A stretch of 35,308 bases of DNA from Paucilactobacillus kaifaensis (lineage in GTDB: Bacteria > Bacillota > Bacilli > Lactobacillales > Lactobacillaceae), in contig NZ_BJDM01000018.1 of NCBI RefSeq assembly GCF_005405145.1, positions 1 to 35,308 of the forward strand. Reading direction: 5' to 3'. Positions 1-11,124 of the stretch are shown in pieces. The notes beneath the pieces were generated by a model that made no database searches, had not been told where the DNA came from, and worked only from the letters and a program-made list of their open reading frames with translations. The number at the start of each line of letters is the position of its first letter. Within the stretch, counting starts at the first letter, position 1. A program made the position numbers and the translations under genes.

Positions 1-94
1 AAACCCGAAGGTTTAAGGACCCTACACATTTGATTTGTCGAAACTTTGTTCAGTTTTCAAAGGTCTACTTTGTTGCCCATATCTCTCAAGCAAC
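1..94 (-). other. rRNA operon 5' leader (16S gene lies outside the window)
   Basis: Read leftward, this is the transcribed leader after the tandem promoters at 102-227. It contains a boxA-like element, CTTTGAAAACTGAAC (minus strand, about 46-61), the sequence that precedes rRNA genes and spacers in Bacilli and supports antitermination and processing. A small hairpin with a CTTCGG loop sits at 1-14. The 16S gene is not in view, so the rRNA assignment rests on the leader, the promoters and the known lysS-rrn order in lactobacilli. Confidence 0.72.
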
Positions 95-101
95 GTATAC
101 T

Positions 102-130
102 AGATTACCATTTAGATAACCCAGTGTCAA
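102..130 (-). promoter_or_regulatory. rRNA operon promoter P2
   Basis: On the minus strand TTGACA (125-130) is separated by exactly 17 nt from TAATCT (102-107). It lies about 97 nt downstream of P1, the usual tandem layout of rRNA promoters. Confidence 0.82.
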
Positions 131-198
131 CAACTTTTTCAACTATTTTTGAATCTCGTTTGGAGAAACAAAACATGTCTTAAATTGACAACTTTGTA

Positions 199-227
199 AC
201 TATACCAATGTTGTTACATCACGTCAA
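199..227 (-). promoter_or_regulatory. rRNA operon promoter P1
   Basis: On the minus strand TTGACG (222-227), a 17 nt spacer and TATAGT (199-204). It lies just past the lysS terminator, so the rRNA operon is uncoupled from lysS transcription. Confidence 0.8.
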
Positions 228-244
228 TTACAATTCATCTATAT

Positions 245-286
245 GAAAAAAGTCTAATAAAAAAGACTGATTTAACATCAGTCTTT
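245..286 (-). terminator. Intrinsic terminator after lysS
   Basis: A perfect 10-bp stem (AAAGACTGAT at 262-271 pairing with 277-286) with a 5-nt loop is followed on the minus strand by T-rich sequence. It starts 13 nt after the lysS stop and separates lysS from the rRNA promoters. Confidence 0.88.
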
Positions 287-298
287 AATCTTGTCTTA

Positions 299-1810
<1,512 letters not shown>

Positions 1811-1824
1811 CTAATTATCAACTT

Positions 1825-2835
1825 CTACTGTGCCTGTTTTAATTGTCTTTTTATTTGTCGTTCCTTTGTTTGTTCCAAAAAACGATCAAAGATATCATTC
1901 ATTTCTTGCACACTTTCAGCTTCCATTAATGCTGCTTTAGTACGAGCAGAGCGAGGCGTCCCTTTTAAATAATAGGTCGCTTGGCCCCGAAATTCATGCA
2001 CACCAATTTTTTCGCCCTTCAAATTAGCTAATCGTTCCAAATGCTCTTTAGCCATTTGAACTTTCTTTTCTGGTGTGGCTTCTGGTAGCAGTTCACCAGT
2101 TGCTAAATAATGTTCTGTCTGTTCTAACATCCAGGGATTCCCCATGGCTGCCCGGCCAATCATAACAGCATCTGCGCCAGTCTGATCTAAGATACTTTTA
2201 GCATCTTCAGGTGAACGTACATCCCCATTAGCCATAAATGGAATCGTCAACTCATGAGCAACATTTTTCAAAACATTCCAGTCTGCCTGGCCAGTATACA
2301 TCTGTTTACGAGTCCGGCCGTGCATTGCTAATGCACTGGCACCAGCTCGTTGTGCCGCTAGAGCATTATCAACAGCATAAACATGATCCAAATCCCAACC
2401 AATTCTCATTTTAACAGTCACAGGTTTTTTTACAGCGTCTGTTACATATGACACCATTTCATAGACCTTATTTGGATCAAGCAACCACTTTGCACCAGCT
2501 TCAGTTTTTACCACTTTATTAACTGGACAGCCCATATTGATATCAATTACATCTGCTTCAGTTTGCTGATCAACAAATTTTGCCGCTTCAACTAAAGTTT
2601 CTTTCGTACCGCCAAAAATTTGGATGCCCATTGGATGTTCAGTTTCTTCAACTTTCATCATCGACAGTGTTTTTTGATTGTGATGCATAATGCCACGATC
2701 TGAAATCATTTCGCAGACAACATAGCCAGCACCAAATTTTTTACAAATAACACGAAAGGCAGAATTAGTCACTCCAGCCATCGGTGCCACTACAACCTGA
2801 TTAGGAATTGTCACATCACCAATTTTCCATTCCAT
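1825..2835 (-). CDS. dusB: tRNA-dihydrouridine synthase B
   Basis: An FMN enzyme that reduces uridines in the D-loop of tRNA with NADPH. The 336-residue TIM barrel shows the family start (NQVVVAPMAGVTNSAFR, 12-28). The catalytic cysteine motif DINMGCP has Cys at 103, the VKMRIGWD strand follows, and a helical C-terminal domain completes it. The start is ATG with GAGGTG upstream. It lies directly before lysS, the same pair as yacF-lysS in Bacillus. An extended -10 candidate at 2882-2890 could give it a private promoter. Confidence 0.95.
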   Translation of the reverse strand: MEWKIGDVTIPNQVVVAPMAGVTNSAFRVICKKFGAGYVVCEMISDRGIMHHNQKTLSMMKVEETEHPMGIQIFGGTKETLVEAAKFVDQQTEADVIDINMGCPVNKVVKTEAGAKWLLDPNKVYEMVSYVTDAVKKPVTVKMRIGWDLDHVYAVDNALAAQRAGASALAMHGRTRKQMYTGQADWNVLKNVAHELTIPFMANGDVRSPEDAKSILDQTGADAVMIGRAAMGNPWMLEQTEHYLATGELLPEATPEKKVQMAKEHLERLANLKGEKIGVHEFRGQATYYLKGTPRSARTKAALMEAESVQEMNDIFDRFLEQTKERQIKRQLKQAQ

Positions 2836-2881
2836 TTATTGTTTCACCTCATTAATATTATTCGTTTCATATGCGGAAACT

Positions 2882-2890
2882 ATCATAGCA
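2882..2890 (-). promoter_or_regulatory. Possible extended -10 promoter for dusB-lysS
   Basis: On the minus strand TGC directly precedes TATGAT. I see no good -35. It falls in the 77-nt gap between hslO and dusB, so it is plausible but weak. Confidence 0.35.
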
Positions 2891-2912
2891 CAATCAATTT
2901 AATGATACCACG

Positions 2913-3806
2913 TTACTCCGCTGTCATTTGTAATAAAATCTTTTTTAAATCGATTTCACTATAGTCATACTTGTTTCCACAAAAATGACAAACTGCCTGG
3001 GCATGATGGTCTTCTTCAATCATCTGCTCCATGTCTGCTCGTGGAATACTGGCAAGAGCCTTAGCAAATCTCTCTTTTGAACAGTCACACTTGAACAATA
3101 CAGGCATTTTATCCAGCACTTTGACTTCTTGTTGTGGGAACAATAAATGTAAAATATCTTCGGGACTTTTGTTTTGCCGGAGTAATTCCGAAACCAACGG
3201 CAATTGATTAATTTGCTGTTCCAATTGACTGATAGCTTCATCATTAGCTCCCGGCATAACCTGAATTAAAAAACCACCTGCAACTGCCACACTATTATCT
3301 GCATTAACAAATACGGACAATCCAACTGAAGAAGGAATCTGTTCCGATTGTGCTAGATAGTAGGTAAAATCTTCACCCAACTCACCTGAAACGATTGGCA
3401 CTTGACCTGTAAATGGATCGCCTTGTGGCATATCTTTAGTAACAGAAAATGTCCCCGTTGACCCTACTGCAGTACGTACATCAATCTTTCCTTTTTTGTT
3501 CAATGGTAAGTTAACATGTGGGTGTTGCAAATATCCTTTAACAGTTCCGTTTGCATTACCGTCCACAACAATAGCCCCCACCGGACCATCTCCTTGAATT
3601 TTAACCGTCATCTTTTCTTCGCCTTTAAGCACTGAAGAAGCCAACAGTACTGTTCCAACTAAGCTACGACCCAGCGCAGCCGATGCAGCGCTCCAAGTAT
3701 CGTGTCTTTGCTGTGCTTCTTGCACTACCCCAGTAGCATCAATTGCGTACGCGCGAAACATACCATCACCAACCACGCTTTTAACTAAAACATCTTTTTG
3801 TGTCAT
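2913..3806 (-). CDS. hslO: Hsp33 redox-regulated chaperone
   Basis: A holdase chaperone that is off when reduced and zinc-bound, and on after oxidative unfolding of its C-terminal zinc switch. In this 297-residue reading all four zinc cysteines are present: C240 and C242 (CDC), C273 and C276 (CHFC). I chose the ATG at 3804-3806 (MTQKDVL) because AAAGGAG lies about six bases upstream; a longer in-frame start at 3830 has no such site. It is followed by dusB and preceded by ftsH, a pairing of stress functions typical of Bacilli. Confidence 0.95.
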   Translation of the reverse strand: MTQKDVLVKSVVGDGMFRAYAIDATGVVQEAQQRHDTWSAASAALGRSLVGTVLLASSVLKGEEKMTVKIQGDGPVGAIVVDGNANGTVKGYLQHPHVNLPLNKKGKIDVRTAVGSTGTFSVTKDMPQGDPFTGQVPIVSGELGEDFTYYLAQSEQIPSSVGLSVFVNADNSVAVAGGFLIQVMPGANDEAISQLEQQINQLPLVSELLRQNKSPEDILHLLFPQQEVKVLDKMPVLFKCDCSKERFAKALASIPRADMEQMIEEDHHAQAVCHFCGNKYDYSEIDLKKILLQMTAE

Positions 3807-3885
3807 TACTGTCTCCTTTATAACTAACAAAGGACTGACACAAACTAAGTTTGCACCAATCCCGTTAGATCACATATATTTTTGA

Positions 3886-5991
3886 TTATTCGCCTTTTGG
3901 TTGAGAATCGTCACTTGACTGATTGTCATCCGTATTCGAACTTTCATCTTCATGTAAACTATCTTCAGTTTCACTGTGACGTTGTGCTTCTTTGCGTTCC
4001 AATTCACGCTTGGATTCTTCAAAAGTAGCAGCGCGATCAGTGTCTGATTCTGTTGACTTGTCATCTTGTGGCATTTCACCAGTCTTAAACAAACTCAAAA
4101 TTTGTTTTTCATCCAGAGTTTCATATTTTAAGAGCGCCTCAGCGATAACCTTGTGTTCTGCCCGATGGCTCTCAATAATATTACGAGCTTCTTGATGACC
4201 CTCCGTCGTTAATCGACGAACTTCTTCATCAATTAAAGCAGCAGTCTTTTCTGAGTAGGCAGGTGATTGACCATATTGTTGACCCATAAATGCCTGGCCA
4301 CCGCCTTCAAGCTGGACTTCGCCAAGTTTATCACTCATTCCATATTGGGTAACCATTGCACGAGCAATTTGTGTCGCCTGTTCAAAGTCATTGGAAGCAC
4401 CAGAGGATTGTGAATCAAAGATAATCTCTTCAGCGGCACGACCACCCATTAAACCGGCAATCTGCTCATTAGCATCCTTTTTGGACATTAACATTTGGTC
4501 CTCACGTGGCAACATGATTGCATATCCCCCAGCACGACCACGAGGTACAATGGTTACTTTATGAACGACCCGAGCATCATTAAGAACCAAACCAACAATC
4601 GTATGCCCCGCCTCATGATAGGCAACCGTTTCACGTTCTTGTTTTGAGATAACCCGATCACGTTTAGCCGGACCAGCAATCACTCGGTCTTCAGCCTCGT
4701 CCAAATCTGCTGCATCAACCTGACGTTTATTGCGACGAGCAGCCAATAATGCGGCCTCATTCAGCAAGTTTTCCAAGTCTGCACCAACAAATCCAGGAGT
4801 TTGCTTAGCAATCTCTTTTAGATCAACATCTGCAGCCAATGGTTTATTTTTAGCATGAACTTTCAGAATCGCTTCACGACCCTTAACATCAGGACGGCCA
4901 ACCAAAATCTTTCGATCAAATCGACCCGGACGTAAAAGTGCTGGGTCTAAAACATCAGAACGGTTAGTTGCGGCCATGACAATTACACCCTCATCACCGT
5001 TAAAACCATCCATTTCAACTAACAATTGATTCAAAGTTTGTTCACGTTCATCATGGCCACCGCCCATACCGGCACCACGTTGTCGACCAACTGCATCAAT
5101 TTCATCAATAAAGATAATTGATGGAGCTGTCTTCTTGGCATTTTCAAACAAATCCCGAACTCGACTAGCCCCGACCCCAACAAACATTTCAACGAAATCA
5201 GAACCTGAAATTGAGTAGAAAGGCACCCCAGCCTCGCCTGCGACGGCTTTGGCAAGTAATGTTTTACCGGTACCAGGAGGTCCCTCCAACAGTACACCTG
5301 AAGGTATTCGAGCTCCTAACGACAAGAACTTCTTTGGATCTTTTAAAAACTCAACTACTTCAACTAGTTCTTGTTTTTCCTCTTCTTCACCAGCAACATC
5401 GGAAAAACGAATCTTATTTTGCTTAGAATCAGATGGCTTGGCTTTTGACTTACCAAAGTTCATCACTCCGCGGCCACCGCCGCCACCGCCTTGGCCAGCT
5501 TGACCCATCATCATGTAGAAGAAGAAAATCATAATCACTACTGGCACAATATAAATCAGTAGATTGACCCAAAAGCCACTTGACTCTTCAGCTTTAGTTC
5601 CCATCTTGACATTATTTTGTTGTGCATATTTTTGTAACTGTGCAATTGTTACATCACTTTGTAATACGGTAGCCTGAAAGCTCTTTACCTTAGTATCGCC
5701 TGTGGTTCCGAAAGTAAACCCAGAATTACTGTTTTTATTTTCTTGTGCTTTCTTATATTGCCCAGTAATTTTGTAAACTCCACCACTAGGTTGCATTTGA
5801 AAACTTTTGATTTTTTTGTCTTTTAATTGTGAGACAAATTGACTTTGTTGAATATTTGCTGATTGCGATGATGAATTATTTCCACCAAAGAAAAAGTATG
5901 CAATACCCATGATGGCAAGGAAAATCACCGCATAAAATAGCACATTGCGACTAAAGCCATTTCGCTTATTGTTATTATTGTTGTTATTCAT
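3886..5991 (-). CDS. ftsH: ATP-dependent zinc metalloprotease FtsH
   Basis: A membrane AAA+ protease that extracts and degrades membrane and regulatory proteins. Order in the 701 residues: an Asn-rich start (seven Asn in residues 2-8), a membrane segment about 15-35, an extracytoplasmic region, a second membrane segment about 143-162, a Gly-rich linker, Walker A GPPGTGKT (237-244), Walker B IIFIDEID, the second region of homology, the zinc site HEAGH (459-463) and the third ligand near D535. The last 60 residues are acidic and Ser-rich, probably disordered. The start is ATG with AGGAGG at good spacing. In Bacillus subtilis the TilS and HprT proteins encoded just upstream are reported to act on ftsH transcription; whether that holds here is inference. 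Confidence 0.97.
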   Translation of the reverse strand: MNNNNNNNKRNGFSRNVLFYAVIFLAIMGIAYFFFGGNNSSSQSANIQQSQFVSQLKDKKIKSFQMQPSGGVYKITGQYKKAQENKNSNSGFTFGTTGDTKVKSFQATVLQSDVTIAQLQKYAQQNNVKMGTKAEESSGFWVNLLIYIVPVVIMIFFFYMMMGQAGQGGGGGGRGVMNFGKSKAKPSDSKQNKIRFSDVAGEEEEKQELVEVVEFLKDPKKFLSLGARIPSGVLLEGPPGTGKTLLAKAVAGEAGVPFYSISGSDFVEMFVGVGASRVRDLFENAKKTAPSIIFIDEIDAVGRQRGAGMGGGHDEREQTLNQLLVEMDGFNGDEGVIVMAATNRSDVLDPALLRPGRFDRKILVGRPDVKGREAILKVHAKNKPLAADVDLKEIAKQTPGFVGADLENLLNEAALLAARRNKRQVDAADLDEAEDRVIAGPAKRDRVISKQERETVAYHEAGHTIVGLVLNDARVVHKVTIVPRGRAGGYAIMLPREDQMLMSKKDANEQIAGLMGGRAAEEIIFDSQSSGASNDFEQATQIARAMVTQYGMSDKLGEVQLEGGGQAFMGQQYGQSPAYSEKTAALIDEEVRRLTTEGHQEARNIIESHRAEHKVIAEALLKYETLDEKQILSLFKTGEMPQDDKSTESDTDRAATFEESKRELERKEAQRHSETEDSLHEDESSNTDDNQSSDDSQPKGE

Positions 5992-6039
5992 AACTACCTC
6001 CTATCTTACAGCTTTAGCTGCCTTGTATTGATGAAAATT

Positions 6040-6068
6040 ATGATAGCACAGTTGACCAACATTGACTA
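6040..6068 (-). promoter_or_regulatory. Promoter for ftsH
   Basis: In the hpt-ftsH gap the minus strand has TAGTCA (6063-6068), 17 nt, then TATCAT (6040-6045) preceded by TGC (extended -10). A short palindrome, CAGCTAAAGCTG, lies in the resulting leader. Confidence 0.52.
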
Positions 6069-6085
6069 TTAATTTATCGGGCAAC

Positions 6086-6625
6086 CTAACTCGTGTAAAC
6101 TTCGGGTTTCAGCACTCCAACATATGGTAGATTTCGATACAATTCTTTGTAATCTAATCCATAGCCAACCACGAACTCATTAGGCACAGAAAAACCAATA
6201 TAATCAGCCTTAACATCTACTGCTCGGCCCTCTTCTTTATCCAATAATGTGCAAACTTTAATTTCTGCCGCATTACGTTGTTTCAACAAATCAATCAAAT
6301 ACTTTAATGTACGACCGGTATCAATAATATCTTCAATAATTAGAATATTACGACCATCAATATCTGTTCCCAAGTCGTGTAACAAGTCGATTTGGCCACT
6401 CGATTCAGTTCCACCATGGTAACTTGATATATCAATAAAATCTAGCTCAGCATAAACATCCATTTCTTTAATAACATCCACCGTGAATAAAATGGCTCCT
6501 TTAAGGACTGAGATTACAATAGGCTTTTTGTCCTTAAAGTCTGTCGTTAACTGCTTCCCCAGTCGCGCAGCAGCTTGCAAAATTTCTTCTCTGCTATATA
6601 AAACTCTTTCAATGTCGTTATCCAT
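6086..6625 (-). CDS. hpt: Hypoxanthine phosphoribosyltransferase
   Basis: Salvages hypoxanthine and guanine to IMP and GMP with PRPP. The 179 residues include the PRPP loop [14 protein letters not shown] (94-107) and the usual [11 protein letters not shown] strand. The start is ATG at 6623-6625 with GAGGAG upstream; that site sits inside the end of tilS, whose stop at 6627-6629 is one base away, so the two are translationally coupled. The longer in-frame reading to 6664 would overlap tilS and has no ribosome site. Confidence 0.95.
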   Translation of the reverse strand: MDNDIERVLYSREEILQAAARLGKQLTTDFKDKKPIVISVLKGAILFTVDVIKEMDVYAELDFIDISSYHGGTESSGQIDLLHDLGTDIDGRNILIIEDIIDTGRTLKYLIDLLKQRNAAEIKVCTLLDKEEGRAVDVKADYIGFSVPNEFVVGYGLDYKELYRNLPYVGVLKPEVYTS

Positions 6626-6626
6626 G

Positions 6627-8024
6627 CTATTCTCCTCTGTCAAAGTGTCTAACAAATACAACATGTTGCCATTTATTTTGATAGTCCAATGGTCGTGTTA
6701 ACCAACTCATTTTTTGGTCAACAACCCAAATAACATTATCGAATTGGTCAACAACCACTAACTGTGATTGTCGTTTTTCAGTGGGAACTTTGTTGTCAAT
6801 CAAAATCCGTCTCACTTTTTGATGATGACCATTTTTGAGTATCAATGTGTCATCAGCTTCCCAACGGCGTATTTTAAGTGGGAATGCTGTTTTCGGTAAC
6901 CACATTGATATAATTTTGTCATTTTCAGCTGACTTTAAACTCATGGGAGTAAAAATTCCAATTTTTTCTCGTGGTATAACTGTCTGCCATTGGTTTAATT
7001 TTAGCACAGTCGTGCCACCGATTGTAACTGAATTATCAGCTTCATTAGTCTTACTAACCCAGACAAAGTGATATTCTTTAACTAAGATTGTCTGCTCATT
7101 TAACCTAAATTTAGCTTGAGGTTTAGCTTCATTGCCTAATACTTGAATAATTTCGACTAGTTGCGCTTGGGATACATCACGCACTGCTTGGTTTTGTTCC
7201 AGCCACTGTTGTAATACAAGTTGTTGCGCAGCCGAACTCAATTTATGGTATAACGACAAATCTAATTGATTTTTATCAGTACTAATCTCCTGGATAAGCT
7301 GTTGAACTTGTTGACCAGAAAATTCCAACAATTGAGCTAACTGCCGTTGATAATCATTTAAGTGGGCCACGACCGATGGATTTTCATGCTGTAATTGTGG
7401 AATAATCCGATGCCGAAATCGATTACGTTGAATCGACAGATCTGTATTAGTACTGTCATCAAACCAGGTGATCTGCTCATGAAGAGCAAATGCAGTTATT
7501 TCGGCTCTAGAAACATTAAGGAGCGGACGAATCAGCTGTCCAACTGAAAAATCACGTTGTTGCGCAATTCCAGCCAATTGGGTTAATTGCCCGCCCCGAA
7601 CTAGTTTCATCAACATTGTTTCTGCTTGATCATTCGCTTGATGAGCCGTAGCCAAAAATTGGGCGTGCTCTTCTTGTAACACTCTGGCAAAAAACTGATA
7701 CCTAAAATTTCGTGCTGCTGCCTCAATACCATGATCCGGATGATCTGCCTGGGGCCAGTGTTTAGTTCGTAGTTCTAGGTGATGGTGCTCACAAAACGAA
7801 CGAATAAACTGTTCCTCTTTGAAGCTTTCACTCCGTAATTCATGATTTACATGGGCAATAATTATCCGCGGTCGTTGCTCAGCGGACAACTTTAAAAACA
7901 GTTCCAACAAAACCATAGAGTCAATTCCTGTAGATACGGCCAGCACGACCGTTTCATTGGTATTAAAAAAGCGGTACTGTGCTAAGTTCCGCTCAAATTT
8001 AACTTGTAACGTTGATTTTTTCAT
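6627..8024 (-). CDS. tilS: tRNA(Ile)-lysidine synthase
   Basis: Converts C34 of tRNA-Ile(CAU) to lysidine with ATP and lysine, so that AUA is read as Ile. The N-type PP-loop ATPase motif is STGIDS (31-36) where many orthologues have SGGxDS. The C-terminal TilS domains follow, giving 465 residues in all. Two ATG codons are adjacent; GGAG lies four bases before the second (8022-8024) and only one before the first (8025-8027), so I prefer the second. The order tilS-hpt-ftsH is conserved with Bacillus and Listeria. Confidence 0.93.
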   Translation of the reverse strand: MKKSTLQVKFERNLAQYRFFNTNETVVLAVSTGIDSMVLLELFLKLSAEQRPRIIIAHVNHELRSESFKEEQFIRSFCEHHHLELRTKHWPQADHPDHGIEAAARNFRYQFFARVLQEEHAQFLATAHQANDQAETMLMKLVRGGQLTQLAGIAQQRDFSVGQLIRPLLNVSRAEITAFALHEQITWFDDSTNTDLSIQRNRFRHRIIPQLQHENPSVVAHLNDYQRQLAQLLEFSGQQVQQLIQEISTDKNQLDLSLYHKLSSAAQQLVLQQWLEQNQAVRDVSQAQLVEIIQVLGNEAKPQAKFRLNEQTILVKEYHFVWVSKTNEADNSVTIGGTTVLKLNQWQTVIPREKIGIFTPMSLKSAENDKIISMWLPKTAFPLKIRRWEADDTLILKNGHHQKVRRILIDNKVPTEKRQSQLVVVDQFDNVIWVVDQKMSWLTRPLDYQNKWQHVVFVRHFDRGE

Positions 8025-8050
8025 CATGCTCCATTGTTGCTTAACTATTA

Positions 8051-8578
8051 TTAACTGCGCCGGCCACCACGGCCACCACGTTTCCCCTCAGTATTATGAC
8101 GCAAGGTAGAAAGTCGCGACTCACTTTCCTTCAAAAAGCCTGATAATAATGAATCAAAATCTTCTTTGCCACCATTACTACCACTTTGATGATCACGATT
8201 TCCCTTAAAACTATTCGATTGACTGCCGCTATGCGAATAACCTCTCTGGCTGGAATGTTGATTATCACTACTTGATCGATGGTTATTGTTATGTTCGTAA
8301 TGCTTTGCTCCACTCTGACTACCAGTCTTAGAACTATGCTCTGGCTCGCTGGCTGCCTTGATTGATAAAGCAATCTTACCATCGTCTGCAATTGAAATTA
8401 CTTTAACAGTAACTTCATCCCCAACAGACAAAACATCGTGAATATCTTTCACAAAGCTATTCGACACTTGACTGATATGTACCAGACCCGTTTTGTGATC
8501 TTCTAAATCCACAAATGCACCAAAATTAGTAATACCTGAAACTTTACCTGAAACTTTTGTTCCTACTTCAATTGCCAT
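8051..8578 (-). CDS. yabR: S1 domain RNA-binding protein, YabR family
   Basis: The 175-residue protein has one S1 OB-fold at 5-72 (KVSGITNFGAFVDL, then GLVHISQVS). A long Ser/His/Gly/Asn-rich, probably disordered stretch (about 78-140) follows, and a basic Gly/Arg tail ends the protein. The B. subtilis neighbour of divIC is the same family; its exact role is not settled, but RNA or ribosome binding is expected. GGAGG lies 12 bases before the ATG, longer than usual, and no other in-frame start exists between them. Confidence 0.9.
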   Translation of the reverse strand: MAIEVGTKVSGKVSGITNFGAFVDLEDHKTGLVHISQVSNSFVKDIHDVLSVGDEVTVKVISIADDGKIALSIKAASEPEHSSKTGSQSGAKHYEHNNNHRSSSDNQHSSQRGYSHSGSQSNSFKGNRDHQSGSNGGKEDFDSLLSGFLKESESRLSTLRHNTEGKRGGRGGRRS

Positions 8579-8613
8579 GAAAAAGTAGATCCTCCTTGCG
8601 TATTGTATTTTGA

Positions 8614-8622
8614 GTATAGCAC
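8614..8622 (-). promoter_or_regulatory. Extended -10 promoter for yabR-tilS-hpt
   Basis: The minus strand reads TGC then TATACT. The spacer upstream holds the inverted repeat CACAG-N7-CTGTG (about 8621-8637), which could be an operator or a chance hairpin. No clear -35 was seen. Confidence 0.48.
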
Positions 8623-8683
8623 AGATTAAAACTGTGTTGCTACCGAAAATAGAATCATTGAAATGACCAATAAAAACTAAAAA

Positions 8684-8718
8684 TAGTGGTGGTCAACAAC
8701 TATCTGTGGCCATCACTA
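8684..8718 (-). terminator. Probable terminator after divIC
   Basis: A 12-nt inverted repeat (8684-8695 with 8707-8718) starts 13 nt after the divIC stop and is followed on the minus strand by TTTTT. The stem has two A-C mismatches in the minus-strand RNA but is fully paired with G-U wobbles in plus-strand RNA, so its strength is uncertain. Confidence 0.48.
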
Positions 8719-8730
8719 ACTTTCAAATAT

Positions 8731-9141
8731 TTATTTATCTGTTGTATCTACAGAAACTGATTTTGTCGGTAAATTATAAATTGTTTCACCCTGTTTAGAA
8801 TAATAATATTTTTGCCGAATTACCTTTTGAAGATAGTCATCATTATTCAATAGTTTTACTTCATGTTTCAAATCTTTATTTGTACTTTTAACCGTTTTTA
8901 ATTTAGCTTCTTGCTTCGTCACTTGAGCGTCAGTACTACGTAAACTAGCACGACTTTGGATAATTTTAACACCGAAGAAAAGGACAAACACTGCAAAGAC
9001 ACTGATAATCGCATAAAAACGCTTCTTGCGGATTTGAATCAGTTGCTGTCGTTCACTAGCATTTTGCGCTTCTTGCGCAAGAATCTGTTTTGAATAATCT
9101 GAATGAATATGAGAAACTTTATTCTCACGATTTTGTGCCAT
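8731..9141 (-). CDS. divIC: Cell division protein DivIC/FtsB family
   Basis: A bitopic divisome protein that acts with FtsL and DivIB to activate septal peptidoglycan synthesis. The 136 residues comprise a basic cytoplasmic N-terminus, one membrane segment (about 43-62), an extracytoplasmic coiled coil (about 68-98) and the family's short C-terminal region (YLQKVIRQKYYYSKQGE). AAAGGGG precedes the ATG. It lies between rqcP and yabR as in Bacillus and has its own promoter at 9173-9201. Confidence 0.92.
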   Translation of the reverse strand: MAQNRENKVSHIHSDYSKQILAQEAQNASERQQLIQIRKKRFYAIISVFAVFVLFFGVKIIQSRASLRSTDAQVTKQEAKLKTVKSTNKDLKHEVKLLNNDDYLQKVIRQKYYYSKQGETIYNLPTKSVSVDTTDK

Positions 9142-9172
9142 TTGCGATTGCCCCTTTACTATTTATAGCTAA

Positions 9173-9201
9173 AGTATAGCAATCACCCGATTATTTGTCT
9201 A
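9173..9201 (-). promoter_or_regulatory. Promoter for divIC
   Basis: The minus strand has TAGACA (9196-9201), 17 nt, and TATACT (9173-9178) with TGC in front (extended -10). It is one of the better promoters in the window. Confidence 0.72.
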
Positions 9202-9244
9202 TAACAAATTGGGCCATCCCGCGATCAAAATAACCAACACAGTG

Positions 9245-9523
9245 TTAGTTAACACCCTTACGAAAGTCCTCTTTATAACTTTCATCGACAATCTCATACA
9301 TTTGCTCTGCTTCATCTTTTTTGGTAGTTTCGATAATTTGCAAAACTTTGATTGTTTCGGTCTTATTACCAAACTTGATAATCAGTTGATCATTAACAGC
9401 CACATTGCTTGATGACTTAGCACTATTACCATTGATTGTAATTCGTCCTTGATCTGCAATGTCTTTTGCCACAGAACGTCGTTTAATGATTCGTGAAACC
9501 TTAAGAAATTTATCTAAACGCAT
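9245..9523 (-). CDS. rqcP: S4-domain protein RqcP (YabO/Hsp15 family)
   Basis: A small RNA-binding protein that in B. subtilis works with RqcH in alanine-tailing of stalled nascent chains on free 50S subunits. The 92 residues are almost wholly an S4 fold ([16 protein letters not shown] start, then the [19 protein letters not shown] turn). ATG at 9521-9523 is preceded by GGAGG at seven bases; an in-frame GTG at 9536-9538 overlaps that site and is rejected. It is 17 nt after the flippase gene, so very likely cotranscribed. Confidence 0.92.
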   Translation of the reverse strand: MRLDKFLKVSRIIKRRSVAKDIADQGRITINGNSAKSSSNVAVNDQLIIKFGNKTETIKVLQIIETTKKDEAEQMYEIVDESYKEDFRKGVN

Positions 9524-9540
9524 TTTTTTATCCTCCACTT

Positions 9541-11124
9541 TTAACTTTTTGATTTATTAATCAACTTTAATAGCCGTTTACCACCAGGGAACGTGACAAT
9601 TTCCTTGATTGAAAATAACTGCCACTTTGCTACTAAAACTAGCACCACTGAGCATCCAATAATAACTGAAATCGCCACAATTGGAATCATGGCTAATCTA
9701 CTTGTGCCAAATATATATAACCCTAACACACAAGTCAACTTTGCACAGACACCCATCAAAATACAAATTCCCAATAACTTAATTTGAAAACGGCGATCCA
9801 TCGTCAACTGTTTTAATTGTGATGGCAGTGAAGATCTAATAATTATTAACGTAACTGTTAAACCGATAATCGTTCCCAGCGCAGCTCCAACAATTCCAAG
9901 GTGTCGCACTAAATAAAAGTTAACCAATAGCTTAATGATCAACCCGCCAAAAAGGCCAAACATTGTGACATAAAATTGATTTAGGCTCTGCAAAACACTA
10001 CTGTACGTGGTAATTAACGCCACCAGCACAATACTAGTCATGCTAATTGCCAATGCCAAGCTGCCAACCGAATTAACAAACAATAATTGGTTAATTTGCG
10101 GCATCAACGTAATTAACCCCGCAGTTGCAAACAAAGACATCGCAATACATAAGTGTAGTGCAGAACGATACACTCGGCGAAACTCAACTATATTGTGTCT
10201 TAAACGACTAGCAGTTAATGATGGTAACAATGTGGCAGTAAAAGCTGTTGCAACTACTAATCCTAATTGAATTAATGGCTGTCCACGATCGAATACTCCT
10301 TTTAATGCCTTGGCATATGTTGGGGCCAGGCCACCACTAACCAATCCACGTTTAACAGTGAATGAATCAACTAATTGAAACAACACAACCATTCCTGCAA
10401 ATAAGCAAACCACACCACCTTCTACCAATAGTCGCTTAATTAACAACCATGGTACTGTGGTTGTTAATTGGTTTATTTTAGCGTGTCGTAGAATACGCCA
10501 GATAGTTGGCAGTAAAAATAAACTTGCAATAAGACCTGCTACAAAGGCACTTCCCATTGCAAATGTACCCATTTTGTAAACATTCCAATGTTGCCGACTG
10601 GCTACTAGCGCCACACTTATCACAATTGAAACGCGAACAACTTGTTCTATCAATTGAGAAATAGCCGTTGGGATCATATTATATTTTCCCTGCCAATATC
10701 CACGACTAACAGCCAGAATTGGCATAAATATGAACATCAGTGCAACACTTTGAATAACAGGTGCCAGATTTTTGTCGCCCATCAATTGGGCCAGCCATGG
10801 CGCAAGTAACCAGCTAAACAGTACCAATAAGATGGCAAGTACACTTAGTATCACTACTAATTGTTGTACTAGAGTTTCCTTTTCAATCTGCGTTCGGCGC
10901 TCCGCAACTAATTTAGAAATAAAAACAGGTAAGCCACTTAACGCTAATGTCACTCCAATCCCATACAACGGGTATACTTGCTGGTACACATAAAACCCTG
11001 TATCGCCAACCAAATTCTGAAACGGAATTCGATAGGATGCACTCAGTACTTTAGCGATCAAAGTCGATAATGTTAAAATTAGCGTTCCTGTCAATATTTT
11101 ATGAAGATGTCTTTGACGTTTCAC
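9541..11124 (-). CDS. MOP-superfamily polysaccharide/lipid flippase (YabM/SpoVB/MurJ-like)
   Basis: An integral membrane exporter of the polysaccharide transport family, about 14 hydrophobic segments across 527 residues. The N-terminal helix motif [20 protein letters not shown] and [19 protein letters not shown] are typical of SpoVB/YabM/MurJ-like proteins. The substrate is probably a lipid-linked sugar or lipid II, but cannot be told from sequence. I chose GTG at 11122-11124 because GAGGA lies six bases upstream; an in-frame ATG at 11140-11142 has no ribosome site. It overlaps the end of mfd by 26 nt, implying coupled translation. Bacillus has yabM in the same place, followed by yabN, which is absent here. 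Confidence 0.88.
   Translation of the reverse strand: MKRQRHLHKILTGTLILTLSTLIAKVLSASYRIPFQNLVGDTGFYVYQQVYPLYGIGVTLALSGLPVFISKLVAERRTQIEKETLVQQLVVILSVLAILLVLFSWLLAPWLAQLMGDKNLAPVIQSVALMFIFMPILAVSRGYWQGKYNMIPTAISQLIEQVVRVSIVISVALVASRQHWNVYKMGTFAMGSAFVAGLIASLFLLPTIWRILRHAKINQLTTTVPWLLIKRLLVEGGVVCLFAGMVVLFQLVDSFTVKRGLVSGGLAPTYAKALKGVFDRGQPLIQLGLVVATAFTATLLPSLTASRLRHNIVEFRRVYRSALHLCIAMSLFATAGLITLMPQINQLLFVNSVGSLALAISMTSIVLVALITTYSSVLQSLNQFYVTMFGLFGGLIIKLLVNFYLVRHLGIVGAALGTIIGLTVTLIIIRSSLPSQLKQLTMDRRFQIKLLGICILMGVCAKLTCVLGLYIFGTSRLAMIPIVAISVIIGCSVVLVLVAKWQLFSIKEIVTFPGGKRLLKLINKSKS

Noticed and set aside
8684-8718. A plus-strand regulatory RNA from the hairpin after divIC
   Set aside because: The hairpin is better paired in plus-strand RNA, but no plus-strand promoter or T-run accompanies it.
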